From Pontibacterium granulatum (GTDB taxonomy: Bacteria > Pseudomonadota > Gammaproteobacteria > Pseudomonadales > Balneatricaceae), in NCBI RefSeq assembly GCF_029961155.1, contig NZ_JASBRH010000016.1, positions 1 to 64,000 on the forward strand: a DNA stretch of 64,000 nt, written 5' to 3'. The notes under the pieces were generated by a model that ran no database searches, was not told the DNA's origin, and worked only from the letters and a program-made list of their open reading frames with translations. A program made the translations under genes and the position numbers. The first letter of the stretch is position 1. Each line of letters opens with the position of its first letter. Below are positions 1 through 6,763 of the stretch, one piece after another.

Positions 1-89
1 ATCACCAAAGGCCTCATCAGCACAACAAGGGATTGGCTCCTGCGCGAGCCGAAGAACAGCTTAATTTACTGTCCGGAATTAGTTGACCA

Positions 90-494
90 CTACAGCTGTA
101 ATACGGATATTACTTCGCCATCCATACTCAGTTTCACCTTGGCCATCCCGGAAACACGTTTACGAAACATATTGTTGGCCGTGTAAATGGTTGTTACGAC
201 TAGGTGGTCACCGTTATCAACATAGGTGGTGATGTCGTGCTTGTAGCTGTCGGGTTCGTGAAGCTTTGACTGGATCAGCAGGTTGATGTGTGGGTTCGAA
301 CCATCTTTATCGCTAAACAGGTTATCAATCGCTTGTGCACGTGCAGTTGGCGTAAGTGGTGATTGATCCGTGGGAATGGCGGCAAAGATCAGTAATACAG
401 CGGCGATACCGACTAACCAGCGGTTCCATGATGGCCATGACCTCCATTTGCGCAGGAGGAATGGTGCTTGAGGGTATTGGGTTTCGATAGGCAT
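90..494 (-). CDS. Hypothetical single-pass membrane protein, prophage-associated
   Basis: I do not recognise this protein (134 aa from the chosen start). It has a basic, Trp-rich N-terminus (RKWRSWPSWNRW), one hydrophobic segment at about residues 26-40, and a soluble C-terminal half of about 90 residues, so it is probably anchored in the inner membrane with a periplasmic domain. A start three codons upstream is possible, but the Shine-Dalgarno-like aagga fits the ATG at 494 better. It follows the terminator at 576-601, so it forms its own transcription unit on the leftward strand. By position it could be the first gene past the early/middle cargo of the Mu-like prophage or another cargo gene. 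Function unknown. Confidence 0.6.
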   Translation of the reverse strand: MPIETQYPQAPFLLRKWRSWPSWNRWLVGIAAVLLIFAAIPTDQSPLTPTARAQAIDNLFSDKDGSNPHINLLIQSKLHEPDSYKHDITTYVDNGDHLVVTTIYTANNMFRKRVSGMAKVKLSMDGEVISVLQL

Positions 495-575
495 TTGTAA
501 CATTCCTTGTTGATCTGACGATCACAGTACGGCGCTATCTGTGTTGTGGGGATTATACCTCTATGTTGAGGAACG

Positions 576-601
576 AAAAGCCCCTATCGTTTGATAGGGG
601 C
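576..601 (-). terminator. Rho-independent terminator after the XRE/ImmA gene
   Basis: A perfect stem CCCCTATC/GATAGGGG with a 4-nt loop lies 8 bases past the stop of the XRE-ImmA gene. On the leftward strand it is followed by TTTTCG. It ends the two-gene cargo unit and separates it from the next gene. Confidence 0.75.
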
Positions 602-608
602 CTTGGCT

Positions 609-1706
609 TTATTTCACTAGCCTTAGCTTAGGTGGTGACCTTTCTGGCTTGGAATTTGGAGTACTGTTATTAGTCGCTAGGTGAGCGGTAAAGAGCAATA
701 CATCCAGCTCTTGCCTTGGTATGGACAGTTCTCTTGCTACGTCGCTTGTAGATGTGCCGCTTTTATTCATTGCTGATACTACTTTTGTCAGCAATAGAGA
801 TTGCTCACGGGTTACTGAATCAGGTTCAGTTTTGTAGTATCCACGTCGTCCAAGATCAACACTTAGACTTCGATAATGCCACTCAGAAATAATATCTAAA
901 TCGTATAGTCGTCGAGTGAGTGCAGCGACAGAAACGGTCCAATTTTTCTTGAGTTGAATCAGTTCTTCAATAGTTGGGAAGCTTCTACCATGTGAACGTA
1001 CGCTGCCTTCCGGCATCAGAAAAGCGGAAGCAAATTGATCTGCTTCCTTCTCTGCTTCTCGCCCTGTCGGTGTTTCTCCGTGGTTGTGAAGCAGAAGGTG
1101 TCCAAGCTCATGTGCTGCATCAAAGCGACTACGTTCTGCCGATTTCATGGTATTAAGAAATACAAAGGGAACGTCATTCTTCCAAAAGGAAAATGCATCA
1201 ACAGACATATTTTGTTCCGCTAGAGCAAATACACGTACACCGTTTGCTTCTAACAGGTGGATAACGTTTCGAATGGATAGCTCACCTAATCCCCAATGCT
1301 GTCTAATTGCTGATGCAGCAGCGCTTGGACTGAGATCCCGAAGATCTAAAAGATTTGCTTTAGGTAGGGTGAAGTTATTATCGAGCCAGCCGTTGAAAAG
1401 CATAGCGAGTCGCCCCGCACTAATTGCTGATGCTTTCTCGGCGGCTTTCATTTTAGAGAGGGATCTAAAGCTAACGATAGAGGCATCTAGATCTTCTATG
1501 TCGTCTTCGTAGAAAAATTGCTTTGGAAACGACAAGGCTAATGCAAGCTTTGAAATTGTATCTTCAGAAGGTTTCTTATGATGCCCGTTTTCGTAATTGG
1601 ACAACATCCTTGTTGTAATCCCAGTTAACTCTGATAAGGCTTTCAGAGTTAGGGCTTTTCGCTCTCTAGCGAGTTTTAGTCTATTGGGATTGAGAGAATT
1701 ATTCAT
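609..1706 (-). CDS. XRE-family regulator fused to ImmA/IrrE-type zinc metallopeptidase
   Basis: 365 aa. Residues about 8-62 form a Cro/CI-type helix-turn-helix. Residues about 140-240 form an ImmA/IrrE (COG2856) peptidase domain with the zinc motif HELGH at 199-203 and a downstream acidic ligand region EKEADQFASAFLMP near 219-232. Proteins of this class are known to cleave phage-type repressors (ImmA of ICEBs1) or stress regulators (IrrE cleaving DdrO). Here the HTH and protease share one chain. The start overlaps the stop of the upstream 223-aa gene by 8 bases, so the two are probably translationally coupled. The DNA looks AT-richer than the flanking phage genes, suggesting separate acquisition. 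Role as antitoxin, sensor or anti-repressor is inference. Confidence 0.88.
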   Translation of the reverse strand: MNNSLNPNRLKLARERKALTLKALSELTGITTRMLSNYENGHHKKPSEDTISKLALALSFPKQFFYEDDIEDLDASIVSFRSLSKMKAAEKASAISAGRLAMLFNGWLDNNFTLPKANLLDLRDLSPSAAASAIRQHWGLGELSIRNVIHLLEANGVRVFALAEQNMSVDAFSFWKNDVPFVFLNTMKSAERSRFDAAHELGHLLLHNHGETPTGREAEKEADQFASAFLMPEGSVRSHGRSFPTIEELIQLKKNWTVSVAALTRRLYDLDIISEWHYRSLSVDLGRRGYYKTEPDSVTREQSLLLTKVVSAMNKSGTSTSDVARELSIPRQELDVLLFTAHLATNNSTPNSKPERSPPKLRLVK

Positions 1707-2370
1707 TTTGTGCTCGGAATACTACGTCGATTTCCACTTCTTCTGAGTAGTTAGGTGACTTGTCTATGGCTTTGACGCTTGGCTCTGAATCAAGCGTCAG
1801 AGGAGAAAGCAGAATTCGCTTTGACCAATCAGAGATGCGATCTTTGTCATTCATACCGGTTGGCAATGATAGTTCGCATCGTACTTCTCGCATCTTTTTG
1901 TCGAAGTAGTAAAGAAGCCACCAAACTTCGTACTCGTTGGTACTGGTTTCCTCCTGTTGAGCCTGCATTTCAGGTTCAACAAAAGGAAGGTGGTGATTAT
2001 ATTCGACTCTACGTTTTGTTTCTGTACCTTTCTCGTTTCTGGAACTTGGGTTCTGAAGCGTACCGGTGTGCTTATCTCCACCTGATACCACAATTGCGGT
2101 TTTACCATCAGGTGAAATTGTTAACTCCAAGTTCTTTTCGTTCTTTGCTTTCCATTCTCTTGGTTTCAGACCATCCCTAACGGACCTGACTGCTTCAAGG
2201 TATGCGAACTGCCCACCTGCATTCGCAGGGTGGTGTGGGGTTGCTTCGTTCCGTTTGGCTTGTCCTCTCCAAACTGACTGTTCCAATACCTCACGGTCTA
2301 ATCCTAAGGCTTCCAAAGCTTCGTCAGCAGCTTCTGGAGACTTACAAATAATGTTGTGTATAGGTAGCAT
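1699..2370 (-). CDS. Unknown protein paired with XRE-ImmA peptidase (possible effector or toxin)
   Basis: 223 aa from the ATG at 2370, which has a good ribosome site (ggagag about 9 nt upstream). An ATG at 2415 is in frame but has no visible ribosome site. No family I can name. Visible features are an N-terminal segment with VWRGQAKRNEATPHHPANAGG near residues 33-55, a central beta-rich part with a TG-P motif, and a C-terminal WWLLYYFDKKMREVRCELSLP segment followed by IxDWxxRILL. From memory, similar proteins commonly sit beside HTH-ImmA/IrrE genes in other bacteria, so this looks like a recurring two-gene module. It is soluble and has no signal peptide. Function unknown; a toxin, defence effector or protease substrate is possible. 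Confidence 0.75.
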   Translation of the reverse strand: MLPIHNIICKSPEAADEALEALGLDREVLEQSVWRGQAKRNEATPHHPANAGGQFAYLEAVRSVRDGLKPREWKAKNEKNLELTISPDGKTAIVVSGGDKHTGTLQNPSSRNEKGTETKRRVEYNHHLPFVEPEMQAQQEETSTNEYEVWWLLYYFDKKMREVRCELSLPTGMNDKDRISDWSKRILLSPLTLDSEPSVKAIDKSPNYSEEVEIDVVFRAQNE

Positions 2371-2450
2371 CTTAAAGTTCTCTCCAAACCGGTATTTCCT
2401 ATTATGCTCCCTCATTTGAGTTTTAAAATCAAGAAATGGGGCGTGCCGCT

Positions 2451-2873
2451 CTATAACAAACTTGGCTGTACTCTTTTCATATGAATGGTTCGCTGTTCTT
2501 TTATGATCCGATACACATGTTGTGTGCTGAGTTTGTATCGGGTCGCCAGTTCATCTGGCACGATCCCACGGTCGTGCCAGTCGTTGAATAGCTCTATATC
2601 CCTAACGGCCTGCTTAAAGCGATCACCTTTTGGAATGTACACGTGGCGGCCGCCGCAGTAGATGGCCTGTTCGGCCAGTAGGGTATGGGCGATCTTTTTG
2701 GCTTCTTTCTCTTCATAACCCATGCGCTGCATACTTGCCTGGTAGAGATCGATCAGGGCGGCGAGATCTTTGGGCCATTTCTTGCGCACGTCATCTGGGA
2801 TTTCATCCAGGTGGTTGAGCAGCTCGTCGGTGAAGCTGCTATCGCCTAGCCAGTCTTTCTGCTCTTCTGCCAT
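2451..2873 (-). CDS. mor: Mor-family transcription activator (middle operon regulator)
   Basis: 140 aa, usual length for Mor/C proteins of Mu-like phages. The C-terminal half carries the family HTH (about residues 95-130: DWHDRGIVPDELATRYKLS followed by the recognition helix TQHVYRIIKEQR), and the central part has the typical KKIAHTLLAEQAIYCGGRHVYIP-like dimerisation region with a conserved GGRxxYIPKG turn. In Mu, Mor activates the middle promoter, which makes the late activator C. It begins 2 bases after gemA ends, so they are cotranscribed. A separate C gene is not seen to its left within the window; the XRE-ImmA pair occupies the next position. Confidence 0.9.
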   Translation of the reverse strand: MAEEQKDWLGDSSFTDELLNHLDEIPDDVRKKWPKDLAALIDLYQASMQRMGYEEKEAKKIAHTLLAEQAIYCGGRHVYIPKGDRFKQAVRDIELFNDWHDRGIVPDELATRYKLSTQHVYRIIKEQRTIHMKRVQPSLL

Positions 2874-2875
2874 GT

Positions 2876-3313
2876 TTACGCTTTCCGTTTTGCGTTGTAT
2901 TCAAGGGCGGCGATCAGCTTGCGCAGCTGATCCGGTTCCAGCCAATCCACTTTCTCTACCTGGAACATGCGCTTTGCCATCGCATGGGCGTAGTTCCAGT
3001 GCAGGTTGCCATCAGCTAGTAAAGCCTCAACTTTGCCCATCATCGCTGTGCGGTTGGTGGTTGGGTTAGGGCGCTTACCATAGCGGCGAGTTTTGGTTTT
3101 AAAGCCTTTGCTTTTGAGGTGATCCAGCACCTGCTGTAACTGGGGCAGGGCAAGCTTACTGCAACTATTTTGGCCGGTGATGCTTGTAAGCATCTGACGA
3201 TAGGTTGTCTCGTCCAGTGCCAGTTGTGACTTGGCAATATGGATGAGTTGGATGGCGGTTTTGCGCTTAGATTGTTGCTGTTCAACTGGACCTTGCTGCG
3301 TATATTTATTCAT
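2876..3313 (-). CDS. gemA: GemA-like early regulatory protein (DUF1018)
   Basis: The C-terminal two thirds match the GemA/gp16 family of Mu-like phages: the AKSQLALDETTYRQML segment near residues 28-43, a basic middle, and a C-terminal LEPDQLRKLIAALEYNAKRK helix. In Mu, GemA is a semi-early protein that changes host gene expression and DNA topology. The annotated start is the internal ATG (MNKYTQQGP); an ATG eight codons upstream (3337) is also open and lies behind GGAAAGGAA, so the true start may be 3337. It is followed directly by mor. Confidence 0.87.
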   Translation of the reverse strand: MNKYTQQGPVEQQQSKRKTAIQLIHIAKSQLALDETTYRQMLTSITGQNSCSKLALPQLQQVLDHLKSKGFKTKTRRYGKRPNPTTNRTAMMGKVEALLADGNLHWNYAHAMAKRMFQVEKVDWLEPDQLRKLIAALEYNAKRKA

Positions 3314-3376
3314 GAACAGTTGTTCCTTTCCTTTCAAAAATGTAAAACCGTAATTGCTGAACTGTCCATGAGGGCT

Positions 3377-3434
3377 GGAGTCATCCTCCCAAAGGCAATA
3401 CTCGGTAATGGTGTTGCCTTTGGGAGATGGCTCC
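3377..3434. promoter_or_regulatory. Long inverted repeat upstream of gemA
   Basis: Arms GGAGTCATCCTCCCAAAG.. and its near-perfect complement ..CTTTGGGAGATGGCTCC can form a stem of about 21 bp with one mismatch and one bulge around a 15-nt loop. It sits between the Ash/Icd-like zone and gemA, and just upstream of a small rightward ORF. There is no T-run on either side, so it is more likely a regulatory RNA structure or protein site than a terminator. Confidence 0.6.
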
Positions 3435-3467
3435 GGCCACGTTTAAACCCTTATGGAGAAAACACTC

Positions 3468-3710
3468 ATGAAAATTAACGGTCCAGCTTATAAGTCCACA
3501 ACATGGTTTGCCGACGGAAAAGTGATTCAGCGAGAATTCCTAATGGGCTCACTGGAAACATCTTTTGCAACGGCCATAGCAACCTGGTTGTCGAACTTTG
3601 TGCCTTCGCTTGTAAATATTCCCGGCAACGATCTTTCGACGCTGGGTGAGCCGGTGATAATCGCAAAGAACGAGCTACCGCCAGCGCCGTGGCACAGTAC
3701 GAAATGCTAG
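3468..3710 (+). CDS. Possible small rightward ORF in the prophage early region
   Basis: 80 aa starting MKINGPAYKSTTWFADGKV. In its favour: a ribosome site (ggag, 8 nt before the ATG), a strong upstream hairpin at 3377-3434, and a hairpin followed by T-rich sequence downstream at 3766-3800. Against: it runs opposite to every neighbouring early gene and lies over the leftward ORF 3475-3864. I do not recognise the product. Only one of the two overlapping frames is likely to be the real gene; I cannot decide which. Confidence 0.35.
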   Translation: MKINGPAYKSTTWFADGKVIQREFLMGSLETSFATAIATWLSNFVPSLVNIPGNDLSTLGEPVIIAKNELPPAPWHSTKC

Positions 3711-3864
3711 CTTTCGAACTGAATACGCAGGTGGAGTTATCTGCTTGGTTGTTAACCATGGAGTCGGGGAGGGTGACCTCCCCAGCTTTTAAACTCCTTT
3801 TCTTCGGCTGCTCTTCAGTACCTGACCACCACATCAGATAGACGCCCTCGCGGGCGTTTCGCAT
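3475..3864 (-). CDS. Possible Ash/Icd-like small phage protein
   Basis: 129 aa from the ATG at 3864, which shares one base with the TAA stop of the DUF3164 gene (TAATG), a classic coupling arrangement. The N-terminus RNAREGVYLMWWSGTEEQ and the following KAGEVTLPDSM segment are encoded by DNA that forms two hairpins (3842-3857 and 3766-3783). This recalls the Ash / host-cell-division-inhibitor Icd-like families of P4-like and Mu-like elements, where coding and RNA structure overlap. The family link is from memory and weak. Position between DUF3164 and gemA fits small variable early genes. The overlapping rightward ORF at 3468-3710 is the alternative. Confidence 0.4.
   Translation of the reverse strand: MRNAREGVYLMWWSGTEEQPKKRSLKAGEVTLPDSMVNNQADNSTCVFSSKASISYCATALAVARSLRLSPAHPASKDRCREYLQAKAQSSTTRLLWPLQKMFPVSPLGILAESLFRRQTMLWTYKLDR
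3766..3800 (+). terminator. Hairpin with T-rich tail after the small rightward ORF
   Basis: GGGGAGG-GTGA-CCTCCCC is a perfect 7-bp stem with a 4-nt loop, followed on the rightward strand by agcttttaaactcctttt. It would terminate a rightward transcript from 3468-3710. The same DNA codes for KAGEVTLP in the leftward frame. Confidence 0.45.
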
Positions 3865-4490
3865 TAAATCGCCGCCAGATCTAACGGGATCGGCTCCCAT
3901 CGCTCGCTTTGTCCCACTCTTTCGTAGAACCGCACATAGGTCTTTGAGCCTGTGACCTGAATGCTGTCTGCAATAGCATCCATCGCTTTGCGCCAGTCTT
4001 CGTCGTCGATCTTGTGACGGCGCAGACTGAGTACGCGACCGGTGTTGATCTGACCCTCTTTGTCGACCTGGAAGGCGTCATCAACCAACACTTTGAGTTC
4101 CAGAGCGCTGCCTTCCGACCAGCGGTGGATGCAGTTGTCGATCAGGGCTTTGGCGGCCTGTAGGCGTTCATCGAAGGTGATGTGTTCCTGGATGGCACGC
4201 TGGATTTTGAGGCGACCGTCGAAGCTGATGAGGGTGACGTTGCCTTTCTTGCCACCCAGGGCGATTTCGTAACGTTCGGCGGCGAGGTCGACAAACGCAC
4301 CGATGTCTCCCAAGACGGCCAGCTTGAAGTCGCGCATCTGCTGCTGGAGCTGCTTCGCTTTGCCGGTGAGTTCGCTGACCAGATCGTTGCGGGTGAGGTC
4401 GATCTCGTCGATGGTGTCGATAGGCACCAGACGGCCTTTGGCGTCTTTCATGTAGCCTTCGGGAATGTGTTGTTGTACTGCGCGGTTCAT
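3864..4490 (-). CDS. DUF3164 family phage early protein
   Basis: 208 aa. Matches the DUF3164 family found in the early operon of Mu-like phages, sometimes mislabelled sulfate transporter. The N-terminal motif IPEGYMKDAKGRLVPIDTI is followed by a helical region near residues 35-60, GGKKGNVTLISFDGRLKIQRA near 79-98, and a C-terminal SKTYVRFYERV. No catalytic residues are evident; it is a soluble alpha/beta protein of unknown function, possibly linked to phage DNA handling. It overlaps the previous gene's stop by 4 bases and is coupled by TAATG to the Ash/Icd-like ORF. Confidence 0.88.
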   Translation of the reverse strand: MNRAVQQHIPEGYMKDAKGRLVPIDTIDEIDLTRNDLVSELTGKAKQLQQQMRDFKLAVLGDIGAFVDLAAERYEIALGGKKGNVTLISFDGRLKIQRAIQEHITFDERLQAAKALIDNCIHRWSEGSALELKVLVDDAFQVDKEGQINTGRVLSLRRHKIDDEDWRKAMDAIADSIQVTGSKTYVRFYERVGQSERWEPIPLDLAAI

Positions 4491-4747
4491 GCCGCTTCTC
4501 CTTTGACGTAGGGCGTCATATCAGTCAGTTGTTGCCAGTCACCCTGGATTGCCTGCACCTTGTCGGTGAGGATGGCGCGGGTGGTCGCGCCGTTGTCGTA
4601 GCGCTCTAGGGCTGCGTTGAGGTGGTCTTCGTTGACGATCAGGGCGCGGGCAGGGTGGGTGGTGTTGGCTTCGGAGCCGATACCCCAGAACACCAGCTGC
4701 TTGCGCCGTTTGCTCTCTGGCAGGTTGATGATGTGGTAGTGGATCAT
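4487..4747 (-). CDS. Hypothetical Mu-like phage early protein
   Basis: 86 aa starting MIHYHIINLPESKRRKQLVFWG. The start is the ATG at 4747, which overlaps the upstream stop as ATGA; an in-frame ATG nine codons earlier falls inside the previous gene and is not preferred. Soluble, no signal peptide, no recognised domain. Its place in the tightly packed early operon between the 87-aa ORF and DUF3164 suggests an accessory replication or host-takeover role, which is inference only. Confidence 0.65.
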   Translation of the reverse strand: MIHYHIINLPESKRRKQLVFWGIGSEANTTHPARALIVNEDHLNAALERYDNGATTRAILTDKVQAIQGDWQQLTDMTPYVKGEAA

Positions 4748-5007
4748 GGGCGTTCCTCCCAGCTGACTTTGCATTCTGCGATCAGGGCTTCGTGCTGGAC
4801 GGTGCGAATACCGTCATTAGTGACGAAGCGTGTGATGCCGGGTTTGAGTTGCAGGCAGCCGCGCCCGTCGTTCACGCTGATGTGGGGGCGGCTGTCGTCG
4901 ATGTTGATGGCGGTGACGGTGAGGCCCAGGGCGTGCAGGGCGTTCACGGCCAGGTTCGCTTTGGCGAGGTTTTCTTTGATGCTCATGTTCTGCACGGAGT
5001 CAGTCAT
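4744..5007 (-). CDS. Hypothetical Mu-like phage early protein
   Basis: 87 aa from the ATG at 5007 (MTDSVQNMSIKENLAKANL), preceded by a GGGAGACC ribosome site; the longer frame reaching 5133 is only an extension through the upstream gene. It has a helical N-terminus and a small beta-rich middle (AINIDDSRPHISVNDGRGC). No family recognised. It overlaps its upstream neighbour by 8 bases and its downstream neighbour by 4, so it is an internal member of the early operon. Confidence 0.65.
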   Translation of the reverse strand: MTDSVQNMSIKENLAKANLAVNALHALGLTVTAINIDDSRPHISVNDGRGCLQLKPGITRFVTNDGIRTVQHEALIAECKVSWEERP

Positions 5008-5359
5008 TGTGGGTCTCCCGGTGTGGGTTGTTGGGGCAACCTGGGCAGGTGCGACAGAGCCGCACGCGGGTTGGGTTGCTGCCGATGAATCCTTTCTTGC
5101 GTTCTGTTTGGCACTGGGCGTTAGAGATCTCACCCAGCACGGGGCAGCTAACGCCGCCGAACGTGGCTTCTACCTTGGCCTGCATCTTCTGGGTGCTGGG
5201 GCTGGGGTATTTATTGGCGAGCAGCAGGCTGACGCTGGTGCGCGATATTTTGAGGCGCTTGGCGACGGCGGCACGGCTGGTTTCGCCGACGGCACGGGCG
5301 AGCTGTTCGATCCACTGGGGCGGCTGTTGGCCCCAGTTGCTGATGTCTGCCGGGGTCAT
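5000..5359 (-). CDS. HTH DNA-binding phage early protein with C-terminal cysteine cluster
   Basis: 119 aa starting MTPADISNWGQQPPQWIEQLARAVGE. Residues about 27-50 (ETSRAAVAKRLKISRTSVSLLLANKYP) form a clear helix-turn-helix. The C-terminal part has cysteines at CPVLGEISNAQC and CRTCPGC, which may bind a metal ion. Small proteins of this form occur in the early operon of Pseudomonas and marine Mu-like phages next to B. The start overlaps the stop of the upstream wHTH gene as ATGA. The long in-frame extension upstream to 5740 is Arg/Pro-rich shadow sequence. Likely a regulator; target unknown. Confidence 0.75.
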   Translation of the reverse strand: MTPADISNWGQQPPQWIEQLARAVGETSRAAVAKRLKISRTSVSLLLANKYPSPSTQKMQAKVEATFGGVSCPVLGEISNAQCQTERKKGFIGSNPTRVRLCRTCPGCPNNPHRETHND

Positions 5360-5976
5360 GAGAGTTCCTCCGGGTCGTCGGTGTGCATCACCTTGTTGAG
5401 GTTGGGGTCGTAGACGGTTTTCACGCGCTGGATTTGTGGGGCGCGGGGGCCGGTGTCCATGCAGAGTTTGAGCTGCACTTTTTCCAGGCGGTGGGCGTTG
5501 CCTGCGACTACGACCTGCAGGTAGCCCGCTTTCTTCAGAGAGGCCAGGTAGCGTTTGACGTAAGTGAGGGCAACGTCGTGCCCGGCTGCCGCGACGTGGC
5601 CGACGATTTGGGCCGCATCGAGGGCGCTGAGAATGCGTAGGGTGCGCCATATCGCTTCGCTGATCAGGCCCTGGGTTTCGGGTTCGCCTTTGCGGTTGAG
5701 ACGCGGGGCTTCGACGCCGGTGTCTTTTATGTGGCGACACAGGCTTTTGCCGTGGCTCTTTTTCTCTACGACTTCGACATACTCCCCGGCGATCAGGCGT
5801 TGCAGGTAGGTTTTGGCCGTGTGGGTATCGACGTTGGCGGAGCGGGCAATGGCCGTTAGATCAAATGGGTTGCCGTGCCGGTTGCGGATCGCTTCCCATA
5901 GGCGTTGCCGGGCATTTTTGCCGCCAATCATTTCCAGCTGGGCCGGTTTGCGTGCGTTGTGTGTTGCGGTGTTCAT
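5356..5976 (-). CDS. Winged-helix phage early protein
   Basis: 206 aa. Two winged-helix-like stretches are visible: residues about 24-75 (RQRLWEAIRNRHGNPFDLTAIARSA, then a recognition-helix candidate TAKTYLQRL) and about 105-155 (EAIWRTLRILSALDAAQIVG, then VKRYLASLKKAGYLQVV). The tail is basic and polar. I infer DNA binding, probably accessory to transposition-replication or early control. It begins 11 bases after B ends, with the ribosome site AAGGAAA upstream. No close named family. Confidence 0.72.
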   Translation of the reverse strand: MNTATHNARKPAQLEMIGGKNARQRLWEAIRNRHGNPFDLTAIARSANVDTHTAKTYLQRLIAGEYVEVVEKKSHGKSLCRHIKDTGVEAPRLNRKGEPETQGLISEAIWRTLRILSALDAAQIVGHVAAAGHDVALTYVKRYLASLKKAGYLQVVVAGNAHRLEKVQLKLCMDTGPRAPQIQRVKTVYDPNLNKVMHTDDPEELS

Positions 5977-5986
5977 GTCGGTTTCC

Positions 5987-6724
5987 TTACAGACGACGTT
6001 TCGGCGCTTCGCCGGTGTAGAGTTCGGTGGTGCCCCAGGTGTGGCGGTCGACGATCTCCCAGCCGTTGGTGAGGGCGGTTTCCTGGATCAGCTCGAGGTT
6101 GACGACGACACGGCGGACGCTGCCGCCGGAGAGCTGCACCAGGTGTTCCAGCAGGTCGTCATCGATCTGGATGGCGCTGGCATAGATCGGGGTGAGCTTG
6201 CGGGCGTCGGCCAGGCTGACCGGTTGGGCGGGCACCCAGGTGAGGATGCGGCCGTGGAAGCGTTCCCACTTTTTGAGTTTGTTGGGCAGCAGCTCTTCAC
6301 CGATCAGCAGGATAGGGGCCTGGCTGGATTCGTAGAGGTCGCGGATCAGCTCGACGGCGTTCTTGTCGACCAGGTGGTCCATCTCGTCGACGATCAGCGG
6401 GCGGCCGCTAACGGCAAGTTCCTGGGCGGCTTGCTCCAGCATGTCGGCGATGGTCGGCAGGGGCTTGATGCCCATTTCGAGCAGGATCGCTTTCAGGGTG
6501 TGTTTTTTGGTCCACACACTTTTGGCCTGCACGTAGTAGGCACGGCGGCGATTAGCGACGTGGGTGGCGGCGACGGATTTGCCGAAGCCGCTTGGCCCGT
6601 AAAGGCAGACCATGCCGGGCAGGCTGTGGGTGCGCTCGATGGCGCGTTCCAGGGCGACGTCGCAAAGGCCGATGTTGGCGATGTCTGCGATGCTGCAATT
6701 GACGTTAAGGGTTGCTGTTGTCAT
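5987..6724 (-). CDS. B: MuB-like AAA+ ATPase, transposition target selection
   Basis: 245 aa from the ATG at 6724 (ggag 8 nt upstream); an ATG at 6751 lacks a ribosome site. Walker A GPSGFGKS is at residues 43-50 and Walker B LIVDEMD at 110-116, with a downstream sensor-like LIGEE. In Mu, B binds target DNA non-specifically as an ATP-dependent filament, steers A to the target and activates strand transfer. The Mu protein has a longer N-terminal HTH; this short form matches the AAA-ATPase version common in B3-like and marine transposable phages. It lies 39 bases after A. Confidence 0.92.
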   Translation of the reverse strand: MTTATLNVNCSIADIANIGLCDVALERAIERTHSLPGMVCLYGPSGFGKSVAATHVANRRRAYYVQAKSVWTKKHTLKAILLEMGIKPLPTIADMLEQAAQELAVSGRPLIVDEMDHLVDKNAVELIRDLYESSQAPILLIGEELLPNKLKKWERFHGRILTWVPAQPVSLADARKLTPIYASAIQIDDDLLEHLVQLSGGSVRRVVVNLELIQETALTNGWEIVDRHTWGTTELYTGEAPKRRL

Positions 6725-6763
6725 GCTTGATTCTCCAATTGTCCAATCCAATGGGCACCGGGG

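Noticed and set aside
5000-5740. Long reading of the HTH/Cys gene with 127 extra Arg/Pro-rich residues
   Set aside because: The extension is the shadow of the wHTH gene; the ATG at 5359 overlaps the upstream stop as ATGA.
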